From Dasyornis broadbenti (Eukaryota > Chordata > Aves > Passeriformes > Dasyornithidae): a stretch of DNA of 64,000 nt. The stretch covers positions 506,072-570,071 of the forward strand of contig VZRN01004720.1 of NCBI GenBank assembly GCA_013397935.1, read 5' to 3'. The notes below the pieces were generated by a model that ran no database searches, was not told the DNA's origin, and saw only the letters and a list, made by a program, of their open reading frames with translations. Below, piece by piece: positions 26,094 to 36,965 of this stretch. Position numbers and translations under genes: made by a program. Position 1 is the stretch's first letter. Every line of letters starts with the position of its first letter.

Positions 26094-26125
26094 GTATACA
26101 CACACACATATACACACACACGTAC
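26094..26125. repeat. Imperfect CA/TA microsatellite
   Basis: Alternating ACACAC stretches broken by ATAT and ending ACGTACGTG. The purine-pyrimidine alternation is a potential Z-DNA former. Confidence 0.85.
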
Positions 26126-26802
26126 GTGACATACCCCGACTTGAGTGGCTCCACCAACTTGGAGATGAAGGCAAGAGGTAAAACTGTTGAACATCTCCGA
26201 AACAACACGATCTCCATCACTCCTCCCGTGGCCCAGGGGTGATTCCCATGCAATCACATGCACATCAAAAAGCCCTTTTGAAGTACCTCATATTTTTGTT
26301 ACTAATTCTGGTTTGCAAACAGCTGCCTGGTGCTCCTGTCGAAGTATGTCAGAGCTGTTAAATGCTTGTATAAATAATAAATGGGAGGGCTTGTACTGAG
26401 ACTAAGGTCTCTCTGCATCAAGACATAGACAGTGCTATGTTTTATTAATAACAATGTGAAAACCACAATGAAGTAGGAAAATGGCTCCTGTGCCAGGACT
26501 TTAAGTCTCTGGTTCACAGCCAAGCACAGCCCAGAGGGTCCCAGCTCCAAGCCTGTCATTCTGACTTTACCGGGACATTTAGACTTGCACAGAGAGATTG
26601 AAGGGCTGTAATTACCTCTGGTAGCACTCGTGCCTTTTCAGCCCGATGTGTGTGGTGATGGACAGGCCTAGGACTGGGGGAGAACCCAACGCTGCTGAGG
26701 GAGGCAGAGCCATGGTCTGTGTGAAATCACCGTCGCTAACACCCAGAACACCTCCCAGCACTGTGCCCTTCTAGACAGGAGAAACATTTTCCTGTGAACC
26801 AC

Positions 26803-26920
26803 AGAATCACAGACTCATGAAGGTAGCGAATGACCTCCAACACCATAGAGCCCAAACTCTGACCAAGTTGTCAGCAGCCCAGAGCACTGAGTGCCACATC
26901 CAGGCCTTCCTCTCATCCTG
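26803..26920 (-). mobile_element. Diverged CR1 LINE 3' fragment
   Basis: The start (CACAGAATCACAGACTCATG) and the later CTGAGTGCCACATCCAGGCC are CR1-like in reverse orientation, with heavy divergence between them. This is probably an old copy, with ill-defined boundaries. Confidence 0.6.
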
Positions 26921-27094
26921 TCCCTGCTCCCTGGGAGCAGAGCCACCTTCACCGGGTCACCGGCCTGAGCTGACACGCCTGTCCCAAGTCAATTCTCTAA
27001 TTCTGCAGAGCTGAGCAAGGCTTCAGCTTTTCTATGACATCTTTAGGACAGCTGTAAGAATCATCCTCTGATTTCTCTCCGTGGGTAATTGTGC

Positions 27095-27310
27095 TACAAT
27101 TATGGAAAAAAATATTGTGTCATGGACGTGCGTACGGCGGTTATTTCAGCAGAAATAGCCTCGCGCGCTTCTAAAAAAGCATTTTCCAGCCCCTTTGCGT
27201 ACAATAGGCAGTGACAGACGGAGCCCGATTTACATAAAATGACACAAGCATCAAGTTCTTTTCAAGCCAGTCAAAGATTCCAAAATAGCATTATGGAAAG
27301 TGTTCAGCCT
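27095..27310. promoter_or_regulatory. Candidate conserved element retaining CpGs
   Basis: AT-rich flanks surround a cluster of CpGs (GGACGTGCGTACGGCGG and CCTCGCGCGCTTC within about 60 bases, then GCGTACAATAGG). Isolated CpGs surviving in AT-rich intron suggest constraint or lack of methylation. Confidence 0.35.
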
Positions 27311-30300
27311 GGGGACGTGTGTGTGTTACTCTGCGAAATCCCTGGCTAGGGCTGTGATTCCTTCTACTTCTGCACCTCAGAAATGTCTCGTTAGAGCACA
27401 CAACCCTTCACAGATGGGTTTGCAGAACAATCAAATTCTTTAAAACAACAGCTACAGCATAAGCACTTAAAACACCAGGGCTTGGGTACTTCTTCTTTTC
27501 TTGCAATTTCGGAATTCGAAGATTCCCTCCCATAGAACAAATCTGCAGCAGAGCAGCTGAAAGAGCAGATTTTACAGCTCAGGAAGGTTCTGGGGATTGC
27601 CCTGCCCTCCTGCCCTGCACACTGCATGGCCAGAGTGCTGGGAAGCCATGGGGATAAAACTGCAGCAGAGTGAGCCCCAGCGTGCTCAGGCAGCACCACC
27701 CACCAAACAACAAAGCATCCTCAGCAGGCCCTGCTCAGGAATATGACTGACAACAACACCAAGGCCAAAATCCTGAGCACTGCTCCAGACACGTCCCCTC
27801 CTTTTGTAAGTCTGAGCACCATCCTGTGGCTGTGAAATAGTGGCTGCCAGATAACTCATGAATATAAATGCACTTCGAAAATTGCCCAGCTGAAGGCCAG
27901 CCCTTACTTATCTACAGAGTTTGTTATGTGTGAAAAACCACTGGAAGTCAAACCAGTCCATTTACTTGCCCAGAGGACCTTACAGGAATCTACATCTGAA
28001 ACAGCAGTGAACCAACACCTTATGAATATTAAAGAACTCCCCAAGCTTCTCCTGCCCCTGGTGTGAACTGGAGAAGTGAAACATCAAAGCAGCCTCCAAG
28101 GAATGAATTTTGTTGACATTTTACTTCCATAAAAACTGATCTTTGTTAAGGCACACCTAATGCTGAAACACCAGCAGGCCCAAAGGCAGAGAACATTACA
28201 CTGGCACACACACGAAAAAGAAATAAAGTCTCCCAGAGCCTGGAGCTTGGGCTAACATCCCTCAGCCCTGCCCTTCAGTGGAGCTCAGCCAGGCGAGACT
28301 GAGGCTCTGAGCCCTCCCAGGCAGGGAGCAGAGCCTGTGCTCCACCTGGAGCACAGCACAGACTCCGCTGCTCCAAAGGGCAGCTCAGGGAGCCGGGCAA
28401 GGGCAGTGACAGAGCTCGGAGCTGGGCATGGGCTCAGTCTCTGTGTGGCTCCAGCAGCTGCTCCCCGAGTCCCTCGCTCAGCCCTGGATCCTTCATCCAC
28501 AGCAGCTCCGGGGCCGAGGGCAGCTCTGGGCTGGGTCCCCAAGCGCCCCCGGCTGCCCGGAGCTGTCACCCCAGGGCTGCCAGGAGAAATCCTCCCTGCA
28601 CACATGTTTGGTTTGCACCTCAGCCAAACAGGTGGCTTGGGATGACTGAGGGGATATTAAATTGAGCTAAGGTGAACATTCTGGGGAAATTCAAAGGAAC
28701 TTAATTGCAGAGCATTTGCTTTTACCTATTTCTCCCTTTTTATTTGGCAAATACTTATGAGCAAGCTCCGTGTTAAATGAGGAACAAAGCACTGATGAGA
28801 AGATACATATTCTTTTTAACATCGTTAATCTGAATTCCTGCTGGTGCTGCACATTTTCCCACCAGGATGTTTACAGGTATTGAGGTTACCCTGCAATTTT
28901 TTACTGATTCCACCCCAGACTACATCAGATACAGGAGCTGGATGTACCAATGCACACCTATGTATGGATAAAAACCTCGAGACAAACACAAAACGTTAAG
29001 CTCAGCAAACAGAGCCCTAATCCCTCTGCAACTGGAGTGCGAGTGTTGTGTATCACAGGCAATGGGCACAGATTTACTGCAGAGCCAAGAGAGGGGCCTT
29101 GCTTTCAGTGCCATTGATCGCTCGACATCCTTGCTCTGACGCTAAATTTGTCCAGGATACACCGAGCTGTCATTTCCAGCAGGACTGGGAATAGAATCGA
29201 GGCTCTCTCCCTGACCCAGCTCTGGTAACAGATGAAGTTCTGCTCCGAACAGGGAATTGCTCAGTCACCTTGAGCCGTGGGACTGGGGACAAATGGCCCC
29301 TCCTGGTGAACAGAGTGTCCTGGGCAGGGCTGGCAAAGGAATTCTGTTACTGGGAGCTGCAGCCTTTCATCCCCAGGCTTCTGCCTTAAATCTAAACAGG
29401 AATTCATTTAAATCTTGGTGCAGACTAAAAGTCACCCTCTCCTGACAGGAGCTGGTTGTGTGCGAAGCACATCTCAGGATTCTGTACAAGCCATGAGCAG
29501 CCAGGTAACCACAGCAGCTGATATCAGCACTGATAAATATAGACACTCCTTATATAAGAGGGGACATTCAGGTCACTGAATTTTTGGGAAGATGTTCTCA
29601 TTGATTTCCAATAGGAAATTCCGATCTTAAATTCTGTATAAAATGGCATTTCGGTATTATTAATGCCATGTACTGAATAAAATGAATGCTTAATCTAAGT
29701 GTAAATAATGATTATGAAAACAGCGACTGGACACTGCCAGTGCAAAGAGCAAAGTCCCTCGGATAAAGAGCAGGAGGGAACTCTGGGGATCAGGGGAAGG
29801 AAAGGAAAGGGTCACTTCTCACTTTTGGATGAGGGAGAGGAGGAGAAAAGAGCTGCTGAAGCTGCCCAAGGTCACATCCCTCAGAGCCTCTGGCTTTGCC
29901 CTCCTGCAGGTGACACCCCCAGGGCTCCTGGGCCAATAAATCTCCAGGCGAAACGAAAGAGGAAGGAATGAGAAGCTGCTTTGGGCTAAATCCTCTGCTA
30001 GAAATGACAAATGAAGGACAAACATGTAAAGTTTATCAACTAAAAAAATCTTAAAATAAAAGGATTTGGGAGCACTGTCATGATCTCAGTGCTTACATCA
30101 AGCACAAGCTGCACATATCTTCATATTACAGTTACTGGTAGGAAAACATAAACTGGATTAGCAGGGCTTAGTGCTTAAGCAGTCTGTTCCACCAGCAAGG
30201 CAAGGAACTTTGCCTGGTCTGGTATTACAGATGAGATTTAGACAGGACAGAGAAAAGACAAGGATCAGTCTGTTTTCCTGTTCAAAGCACGACGATTATA

Positions 30301-30709
30301 CTAAATAAAGAAAATTAAAATCACAAAACCTTCCAGCTCATGCTCATAAATCCCAGCAAGGCTGGAAGTACGTGAGCTCTGTGAAGTTATCCAGAGTTTT
30401 ACCCTCATTTTCCTGCCACAATATCAAACCTGCCACACTCGCTGATGGGCAGGGAAGTTTTGCCAGTGTTTGCAGAGGACAGAGTTACTAAATGAGATAA
30501 AACTATTAACCACAATGATGGGAACAAGGCTCATTTCACTGGGAAAACTCTGGTTCCATTAAAACCTAAACCCACCCATTCATTTTAGCAGTGAAATGAT
30601 TTAATTTTAAAAATGAAAACAGCAAGAAAATTTCCCTCCCAACAGAGCAGCAGTGGCAGTCGGGTTGCACTGCCCGGATTCCTGCGGCAGCCAGAACCAA
30701 GCACAGGGG

Positions 30710-30846
30710 ATCACAAAGGTTGGAAAAGGCCTCCAAATCCAACATTTAGGAACACACAGCTGTAGCTGCTCACATGTTTGGTCCAAGTTCCCCACATGGG
30801 ATGATTTTTAAGGCCATTGCCAACCCAAACCATTCTAGGATTCCAT
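30710..30846. mobile_element. Two opposed CR1-like 3' ends
   Basis: At 30710-30745 a reverse-oriented CR1 end is seen (TCACAAAGGTTGGAAAAGGCC then TCCAAATCCAAC). At 30799-30846 a forward CR1 end follows (GATGATTTTTAAGGCCATTG then CCAACCCAAACCATTC and TAGGATTCC). Both are very short, giving an outward-facing pair. Confidence 0.6.
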
Positions 30847-31168
30847 CCTGAACTTCAGTAGCTCCACAGTTTAGGGCAGGATGTCTCCTGTTCCTCTTGC
30901 CTGTCTCCCTCAAAATGAGGCAAAGGTGATTCCCTAAGAGCTGTTCAAATGTGAGATATTTTTAGAAGGCATTTTTGATCTCGCACTGGATAAAAAAGGG
31001 TTTAGACTTGCAGGGGCTTAACTGCCCCAGGAACACAAAAGGCACAAAATGTGCCAAAGTCAGAGGAAATCCGTGCACTGAATCCAGCAGCTTACAGCTC
31101 CGCCACTGATTTGCCTAAATCAGGAGGAGGGAGAAATCTGGTTTTGTTTCCCTTTTGTTCCCATTGGT

Positions 31169-31396
31169 CTCTTCTCCCAGGTAAGAAGCCACAGGACAAG
31201 AGGAGATGGCCCCAAGTTGTGCCAGGGCAGGTTCAGGTTGCAGATCAGGAAAAATTCCTTCATGGAAAGGGTTGTGAGGCACTGGCAGAGCTGCCCAGGG
31301 CAGTGGTGGGGTCACCGTGGTGCTGAACACGGGGGTGGTGCTGGCCGGTGCTTGGGTTTGATGATCTTAAAGGTTTTTTTCAACAATTCCATGATT
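31169..31396 (+). mobile_element. CR1 LINE 3' fragment
   Basis: This forward CR1 tail of about 230 bases reads CTCTTCTCCCAGGTAAGAAG, ACAGGACAAGAGGAGATGGC, GTTCAGGTTGCAGATCAGG, AAAAATTCCTTCATGGAAAG, GGGCAGTGGTGGGGTCACC, then a deletion relative to the usual tail, then TGATGATCTTAAAGGTTTTT and ATTCCATGATTAC. Confidence 0.93.
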
Positions 31397-32929
31397 ACGT
31401 TCGAGATCTGTAATAAACCCCCCAAACATCCAAAGGAACGAATCCCCGGCACTCAGCCCTCCCTGCCCTGATTCCCTGGCCAGCCTGGGAGGCACAGGTT
31501 GTGCCCCGTGTCCTCTGTGGGGCTCCTGCAGCACCCACAAACCTGCAGGGAGGAGGGACAGGAGCCGCCGTGCCCGTCCCCATGTAAATCCTGACGGATC
31601 CGAGTGCTGAAGCTGCCAGGCTTCCGGGTCCTGACATCCCTGCTTTCTCCTTGGGAAAGGCAAAAAGAAAAATGTCTGCTGCAGACCTGGACTCCTGGGC
31701 TTGTTTTAGGGGTTTTGTGTTTTGGTTTACTCGGGTTTTGTTGGCTTGTTTATTCCAAAATCACCTTGGGAAATGAGGCTGCTGCACATCACTCCCAGAG
31801 ATAAATTGCAATAAAGGCATCTGTGGTGGTTTGTACCTGCAGGAAGGACGGGGAATCAGTAATTGCGAGCGAATGAATTCACAGGCAAGTGTTTTATGGA
31901 GGCACCGAGTCAGACTCAGCATTCCGAGTGTCGTCTCTACAGGGAAAGGCTCAGCTTTGCCAGGTGCATAAATAGCAACAGGAAGCAGAGGACATCTCAG
32001 GAATGCTCACCTTCCTCCTGGGAGACCTGAGAGAAAATAAAGGCTGACGGGGGAAAGGGGGAATTCTTCACAGCAGACATGGGAATGAAGTAACAGATGA
32101 TGGTTTAAATCTCAGATTGTGCAAGTAATGATGAAAAATCTTCCAAGACAGGAAGGGAATTAGAAAATAAAACCTGCTGACAGGGAAGCTGTGAATTTCC
32201 CAACTGTATAGCAGTGACGGGAAGGGCCAGACAGGGGATTTAGGACCAGACAAAAGATTTACTGGTGGAAGCTGCTAAATGGTAATTTCACTGTGTAGTC
32301 GCGGTACCAGAAAATGAACCAGGCAAGTGAGTGATTTGTTTTTTTCTGAAATACTTAGGAATGTGCATAAAGATCTGGCTGCTCAAATGCAAAAATACAA
32401 AGAAAAGGACCTGAGGTATCTGGAAAAACAAGAAGCATCATCCAGCTCGGTCCCGAGATGCAGATCGCAAGTGATTTATTCTTATAATCTGCTCCTATTC
32501 ATGCAATACTCAAACACACTTAGAGAAACAAAGCAGGGTTTGATTTTGGTGATTGTCCCTTCGTGTACTAATTATTTTTATTAGCAAGTTAATTTTCAGC
32601 ACAAGCTGTCTGCCTTCTCATCTGGGAGAAACACATTTGTAAAGCCAAAAGTTCAAAATGAACTTTCAGAGCGCTCCCCGAGGAAAGGAGCACCGAGCTG
32701 GTGGTGTGAGCCTGCAGGGAGCAGCCCCGAGCTGGTGCTGGAGCTCGGCTGAGGCAGGGGAGATGCCAGGGAGCGCCCAGGGGCACCCTCGGTCACCCTG
32801 GCACAGGCGCTGGGCTGAGGGATGGACACGCCAAGGGACATTCCCGGAGATCCTGCCCAGCCCCACCTCCAGGGATGTGCACCTTCCCACAGAATGGGGG
32901 CAGCCCGGGGGTTCCAGCTCCTCCCAAAG

Positions 32930-33120
32930 CCTCCCCAGACGAGAGCCGGGATGGCCCCCGTGCCCTGCTCCGCTCCCTGGGACCCCAGCAGGGGCGCTGG
33001 GGCTGCTGGGGTGAGCCCAGAGACCGCGGGGAGAGCCGGGCCCCACGCCCGGGCTGGGCACTCACTCGCCCCTGGGCCCCGGGGCGGGCTCGCTCTGAGA
33101 ACGGGGCCGGCGCTGCTGAC
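32930..33120. promoter_or_regulatory. CpG-island-like patch in the large intron
   Basis: By hand count there are about 17 CpG dinucleotides in roughly 180 bases of about 70-75% GC, giving an observed/expected ratio near 0.7. Stretches such as GACCGCGGGGAGAGCCGGG and CCCCGGGGCGGGCTCGC include GC-box-like sequence. It could be an internal promoter or just a GC-biased tract. Confidence 0.4.
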
Positions 33121-33982
33121 TTCTCAAGCTGCACAGAAGGGAATTTTACACTCTGGCAAACTGCCCACCCGAATTCTGGGGGAGTGAGAGAGGAGAAAAC
33201 AAGTTTTGACTGGTAACATTTAAGGTGACGCTATCAATCACTGGCAAACTTCGACAACTCCGGTTGATTTTTGCTGAGAATGATAGAACAGAACACTCCA
33301 GTGAAGAAGAAAATAACAGGAACTTTCAGGCAGGGCTATTTTTCTTCTTGATTTTCTTTGTATTTGAAGGAGAAATCCTGTTAAATCTGAGGTGGTTTTA
33401 ATCAAATACAGACAAAGGAAATTGAACTATTCACAAACCAGCCTCTATTTTCAATTGGCTTTTGTTACTTTCACTTAAAAAGTTTGTGGTTTGAATTGTT
33501 TTGTTTCCTAACAAGAATCCAAAACATTTCAAGTGAAACTGACATTTGTGAACATGGTCCTTTAGTCCATCTTTGAAAAAAGTCTGAAATAGAATAAAAT
33601 ATTCACGCAGCTCTAGACTCAGAACACTTCCCTGGAGGCGTCGATCTGGCAGCATGTAGGTGAATTTTATTTCTTACTCAGAAAAATTATCTGTGTGTTA
33701 TTAACACCTGCTCAGAAGAACAAATGGAGAAAATGTTCTAAAATACAGACCAAGGTGGAGCCTGGAGCCCGAGCTCCTGGCCCTCCAAGGGAGCAGGGCC
33801 AGCCGTGGTGAGGCAGAGAAGGTGTCAGGGACTTTGTGACCTCCAGGTGGTCACTGTGAAGCTCCTGGTCACTGCCATGGGCAGGCACGGACGCTGCCCT
33901 TCCTCACCTCCCACCCTTGCCCTGGAAAGCAGCAGGTGGGGACCTGGGTCTGCTCCAGCCTGCAACCCCACAGAAAACCCCA

Positions 33983-34125
33983 CAGTGCCTGGGCTGGGAG
34001 GGACCCTAAAAGCCACCCCACCCCAGCCCTGCCCTGGGCAAGGACACCTCCACCATCCCAGGGCGCTCCGAGCCCTCGCCGGCCTGGCCTGGGGCACTTC
34101 TGGCCCTTGGGCGGTGGAAACCCAT
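33983..34125 (-). mobile_element. CR1 LINE 3' fragment
   Basis: This reverse-oriented CR1 tail contains TGGGCTGGGAGGGACCCTAA, ACACCTCCACCATCCCAGGG, CGCTCCGAGCCCTCGCCGG and CCTGGCCTGGGGCACTTC. It is GC-rich and diverged, and a 14-15-bp tandem repeat starts about 55 bases beyond it. Confidence 0.8.
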
Positions 34126-34180
34126 CCCCTTGTGCTGGCACGGCACCCCCAGGGCAGCCGGCTCCACGCTGGCATTGCCA

Positions 34181-34292
34181 GCAGGGTCATTCCCAGAGGA
34201 TCATTGATCCCAGCAGGATCATTCCCTGAGGATCATTCCCTGAGGGTCATTCCCAGAGGATCATTCCCAGCAGGGTCATTCCCAGCAGGATC
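34181..34292. repeat. 14-15-bp minisatellite, about 7 units
   Basis: Units of the type GATCATTCCCAGAG or GGTCATTCCCAGCAG recur about seven times, with mixed CAG and TGAG endings. It starts just beyond a CR1 fragment. Confidence 0.9.
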
Positions 34293-35619
34293 GAGCCCTG
34301 CCAGAGCAGTTTCTGCTGCCCCTCCTGCTGTGCTGGTGACAAGGGTCGGGCTGGTTTGTGCTGCGCATTTCTCCCGCTCCCGGAGCTGCTTTGGGGCTGG
34401 CAGCAGCCACAGCCACACAGCCCTGGGGATCCCTGAGATCCCTGAGACGATCCCTGCCCACCAGAGCTGCAGCTGGCCCCGATGAAATCCTCCCGGACAG
34501 TCTGGAAGGGGCTGCTGAGCCCTCGTGGTGGCTGCTCCCAGAGGAAACAGAATAAATCATGGCATCAGTCAGAGCAGGTTCAGAGCACTTGGCTTCCACG
34601 TGAGAAAAAAAGGATCCTCTGAGGGGGCTGCCACACACTTATTGGAATAAACTTCCTTGGGCAGTGTGGTGTTTAGAGCTCACCTTTTTTTAATAAAGAA
34701 GATAAAAGAGATAAAAGATGAAAGACTGGATAGCATAAGGAACAGCAATTTGTTTTCACTCTCTGCCATGACAGCCTTTGCTGCCCTGCACTAAGTAGGT
34801 TTGCAGAGGGCACCTGTATTTCTCAGGGATTTATTATTTATTTTTATACCCTGCTATACATTAAATGAGGGGGAAAAATTGATTTCACAGCTTCCAAAAA
34901 TTCAAATTTTATTCATTGAAAAGAAAGCAGAAGGAGCGGAGCTATGAGGAAGGAATGCTGAAGTCACCTGGCTTTTAATAAAGTCTGTAGTGAGCAGCCG
35001 CACGAGCTCCCTGCATCCCAGGAAGAGATGAGAATGGGATTGGGAGGGACGGGACGATGGCTCTGCAACCAGAAGAGCCTTGTGCAGCCCAGGTTTGCAC
35101 TGCTCTGAGATGAGGCATCAATATTTATTTAAACACGACCATTCCGGAGGAGTCAATCAGCGCCTCACCCGAGGCAGAGCAAAGCCTGGCCACGCCGAGC
35201 CGGCCTCCTGCATTGCAGAGGGAACACCCTGGGTGAGATCTCGGAGTTGAACGCGTCCTGGGAGCCACCTCCCAGCTCTTCGTGGGGTCTCGTGTTCAGT
35301 CCGTGCCCCTGCTGCAGCCAAACCCTGCCTTGGCTGACGTGAGCCACAAGCAGAGCGGGTTTTGGGATCTGTAGAGCGTCTGTGGGCAGCCTTGCAAAAC
35401 TGAATAGGAGTGCAAAGATGCAAAGAGCATTAGGCCTGCACCAGTGCTCCAGTGATCCCTCTCGGGAGCTCCGTTAGCTTTGCCAATGGAACCTGCCCCG
35501 TTGTGATGCTGCTCACAGCCACGGCAGCCACAGAAAGGGGAGGGGGCTTTGTACAGGAGCACTCAGAGGGGCGAGGGGGGAACGGCTCCCCAGTGCCAGA
35601 GGGCAGCGATGGATGGGAT

Positions 35620-35833
35620 CTTGGGAAGGAATTGTTCCCTCGGAGGGTGGGCAGGCCCTGGCCCAGGTGCCCAGAGCAGCTGTGGCTGCCCCTGGATCCC
35701 TGGCAGTGCCCAAGGCCAGGCTGGACAGGGCTGGGAGCAGCCTGGGACAGGGGGAGGTGTCCCTGCCATGGCAGGGGTGGCTCTGGGTGAGCTTTGAGTT
35801 CTCTCCCAACCCAACCCATCCTGGGATTCCATG
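35620..35833 (+). mobile_element. CR1 LINE 3' fragment
   Basis: This forward CR1 tail contains GGAAGGAATTGTTCCCTCGG, GGTGCCCAGAGCAGCTGTGG, TGCCCAAGGCCAGGCTGGAC, GAGCAGCCTGGGACAGGGG, TGTCCCTGCCATGGCAGGGG and an end in CCCAACCCATCCTGGGATTCC. The 3' end is complete. Confidence 0.92.
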
Positions 35834-36696
35834 AAATCAGTGAAACACAGCATGAGCAGCCTTCACTTCCCCCCGGCTCTGTTTTGCTTAAAGAAAAGCC
35901 TGGCACAGTCTGAGCACAATCTCTTCCCATCCAGCCCCTCGCTGGAGCTCCTGAGCTCCAAGAGAGAGATCCAGAGCCCGGAGCCACTTCCCCAGCCCCC
36001 AGCGCGCCCTTCCAGCCTTTGCAGTTTCACTGAAGGGCAGCAAAGCAAGCTCCTTCCAAACCTTCCTGATCTCAGTAATACGCTGGACACACAGAGTCAG
36101 CCCACGAGGAGCAGGCCCGTGTTTGAATTTCTGGGCTGACATTTGGCCCGTTATTAACAGGATTTGTCCCTTACATCTCCAGACCTGCACAGGCTGCACT
36201 CACGGTTCCTGCAGGGCTGGTCCATGCTCTCTGCAGCGCCAGCTTTTGGAGGCTCCTGCAATCCCTCCCCTTGCTGCAATATGGCTTTTATTTACAATGC
36301 AGCCTGATCCAAGTAAATTCTCAATTCCTTTTATCTGTCACTTCCGATGACAAATATCACATTATTGGGATCACTTGCCCTTGGAAGGAACAGGAGTAAA
36401 TATGCAGGAAATACGAAGACCTTGGATTGCATTTTACATCTCAGGAAAGGGAAACTTTAATCAGCTCTATCCCGAACTAACCAGAATCTTCTTTACACTG
36501 GCCCTTGCCTGGAATACAGTGAGTTTCCAATATCACTATTGAAAGAAATCCTGGTGGAGGGAACTGGCCAGGGACAGAGGGACAAAGATTTTGTCCCTCT
36601 CTGATCAACCCCTCAGAAAGGCTGCAGAAACTTGACACAAGCTCCAGGCATTACGTGGCATTTCTCTGCATGAGAATGGCACTTCCTGTCTCTCTG

Positions 36697-36739
36697 TATA
36701 TTCTATATTCTACATTCCACATTCTTTATTCTGTATTCA
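36697..36739. repeat. Imperfect TATTC-type microsatellite
   Basis: Runs such as TATATTCTATATTCTACATT and TTTATTCTGTATTC form a degenerate repeat about 43 bases long. Confidence 0.75.
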
Positions 36740-36941
36740 GCTTCCAGTGCATCTTCTGACCAGTGCAGAGAAGCCTGGGGTGTGGAAGACTCTGTTACAA
36801 ATATTCCACTACAATTCACTCCCTTTTCTTCCACTCACTTCTTCAACTTCTTTGAAACTGCTTCCAAGTCCAACTTTTCCAGAGACTGAGGCTTTCAAAA
36901 AGCCAATTCTTAAAAAGCTAATTAGTTCCCCATAGGCTTTC

Positions 36942-36965
36942 TTTTTTTTTTTTTTTTTTTTTTTT
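36942..36965 (+). repeat. Homopolymer T24
   Basis: An uninterrupted run of 24 T. No retroelement body adjoins it on either side that I can recognise, so it may be a plain slippage tract or the poly(A) of an old reverse-oriented insertion. Confidence 0.9.

Noticed and set aside
33805..34485. 226-codon open frame on the + strand
   Set aside because: It runs through a reverse-oriented CR1 fragment and a 14-15-bp repeat, so it is a composite of repeats.
36942..36965. Poly-T as the tail of a processed pseudogene
   Set aside because: No coding-like or RNA-like sequence was recognised beside the T run on either side, so a retrocopy cannot be supported.
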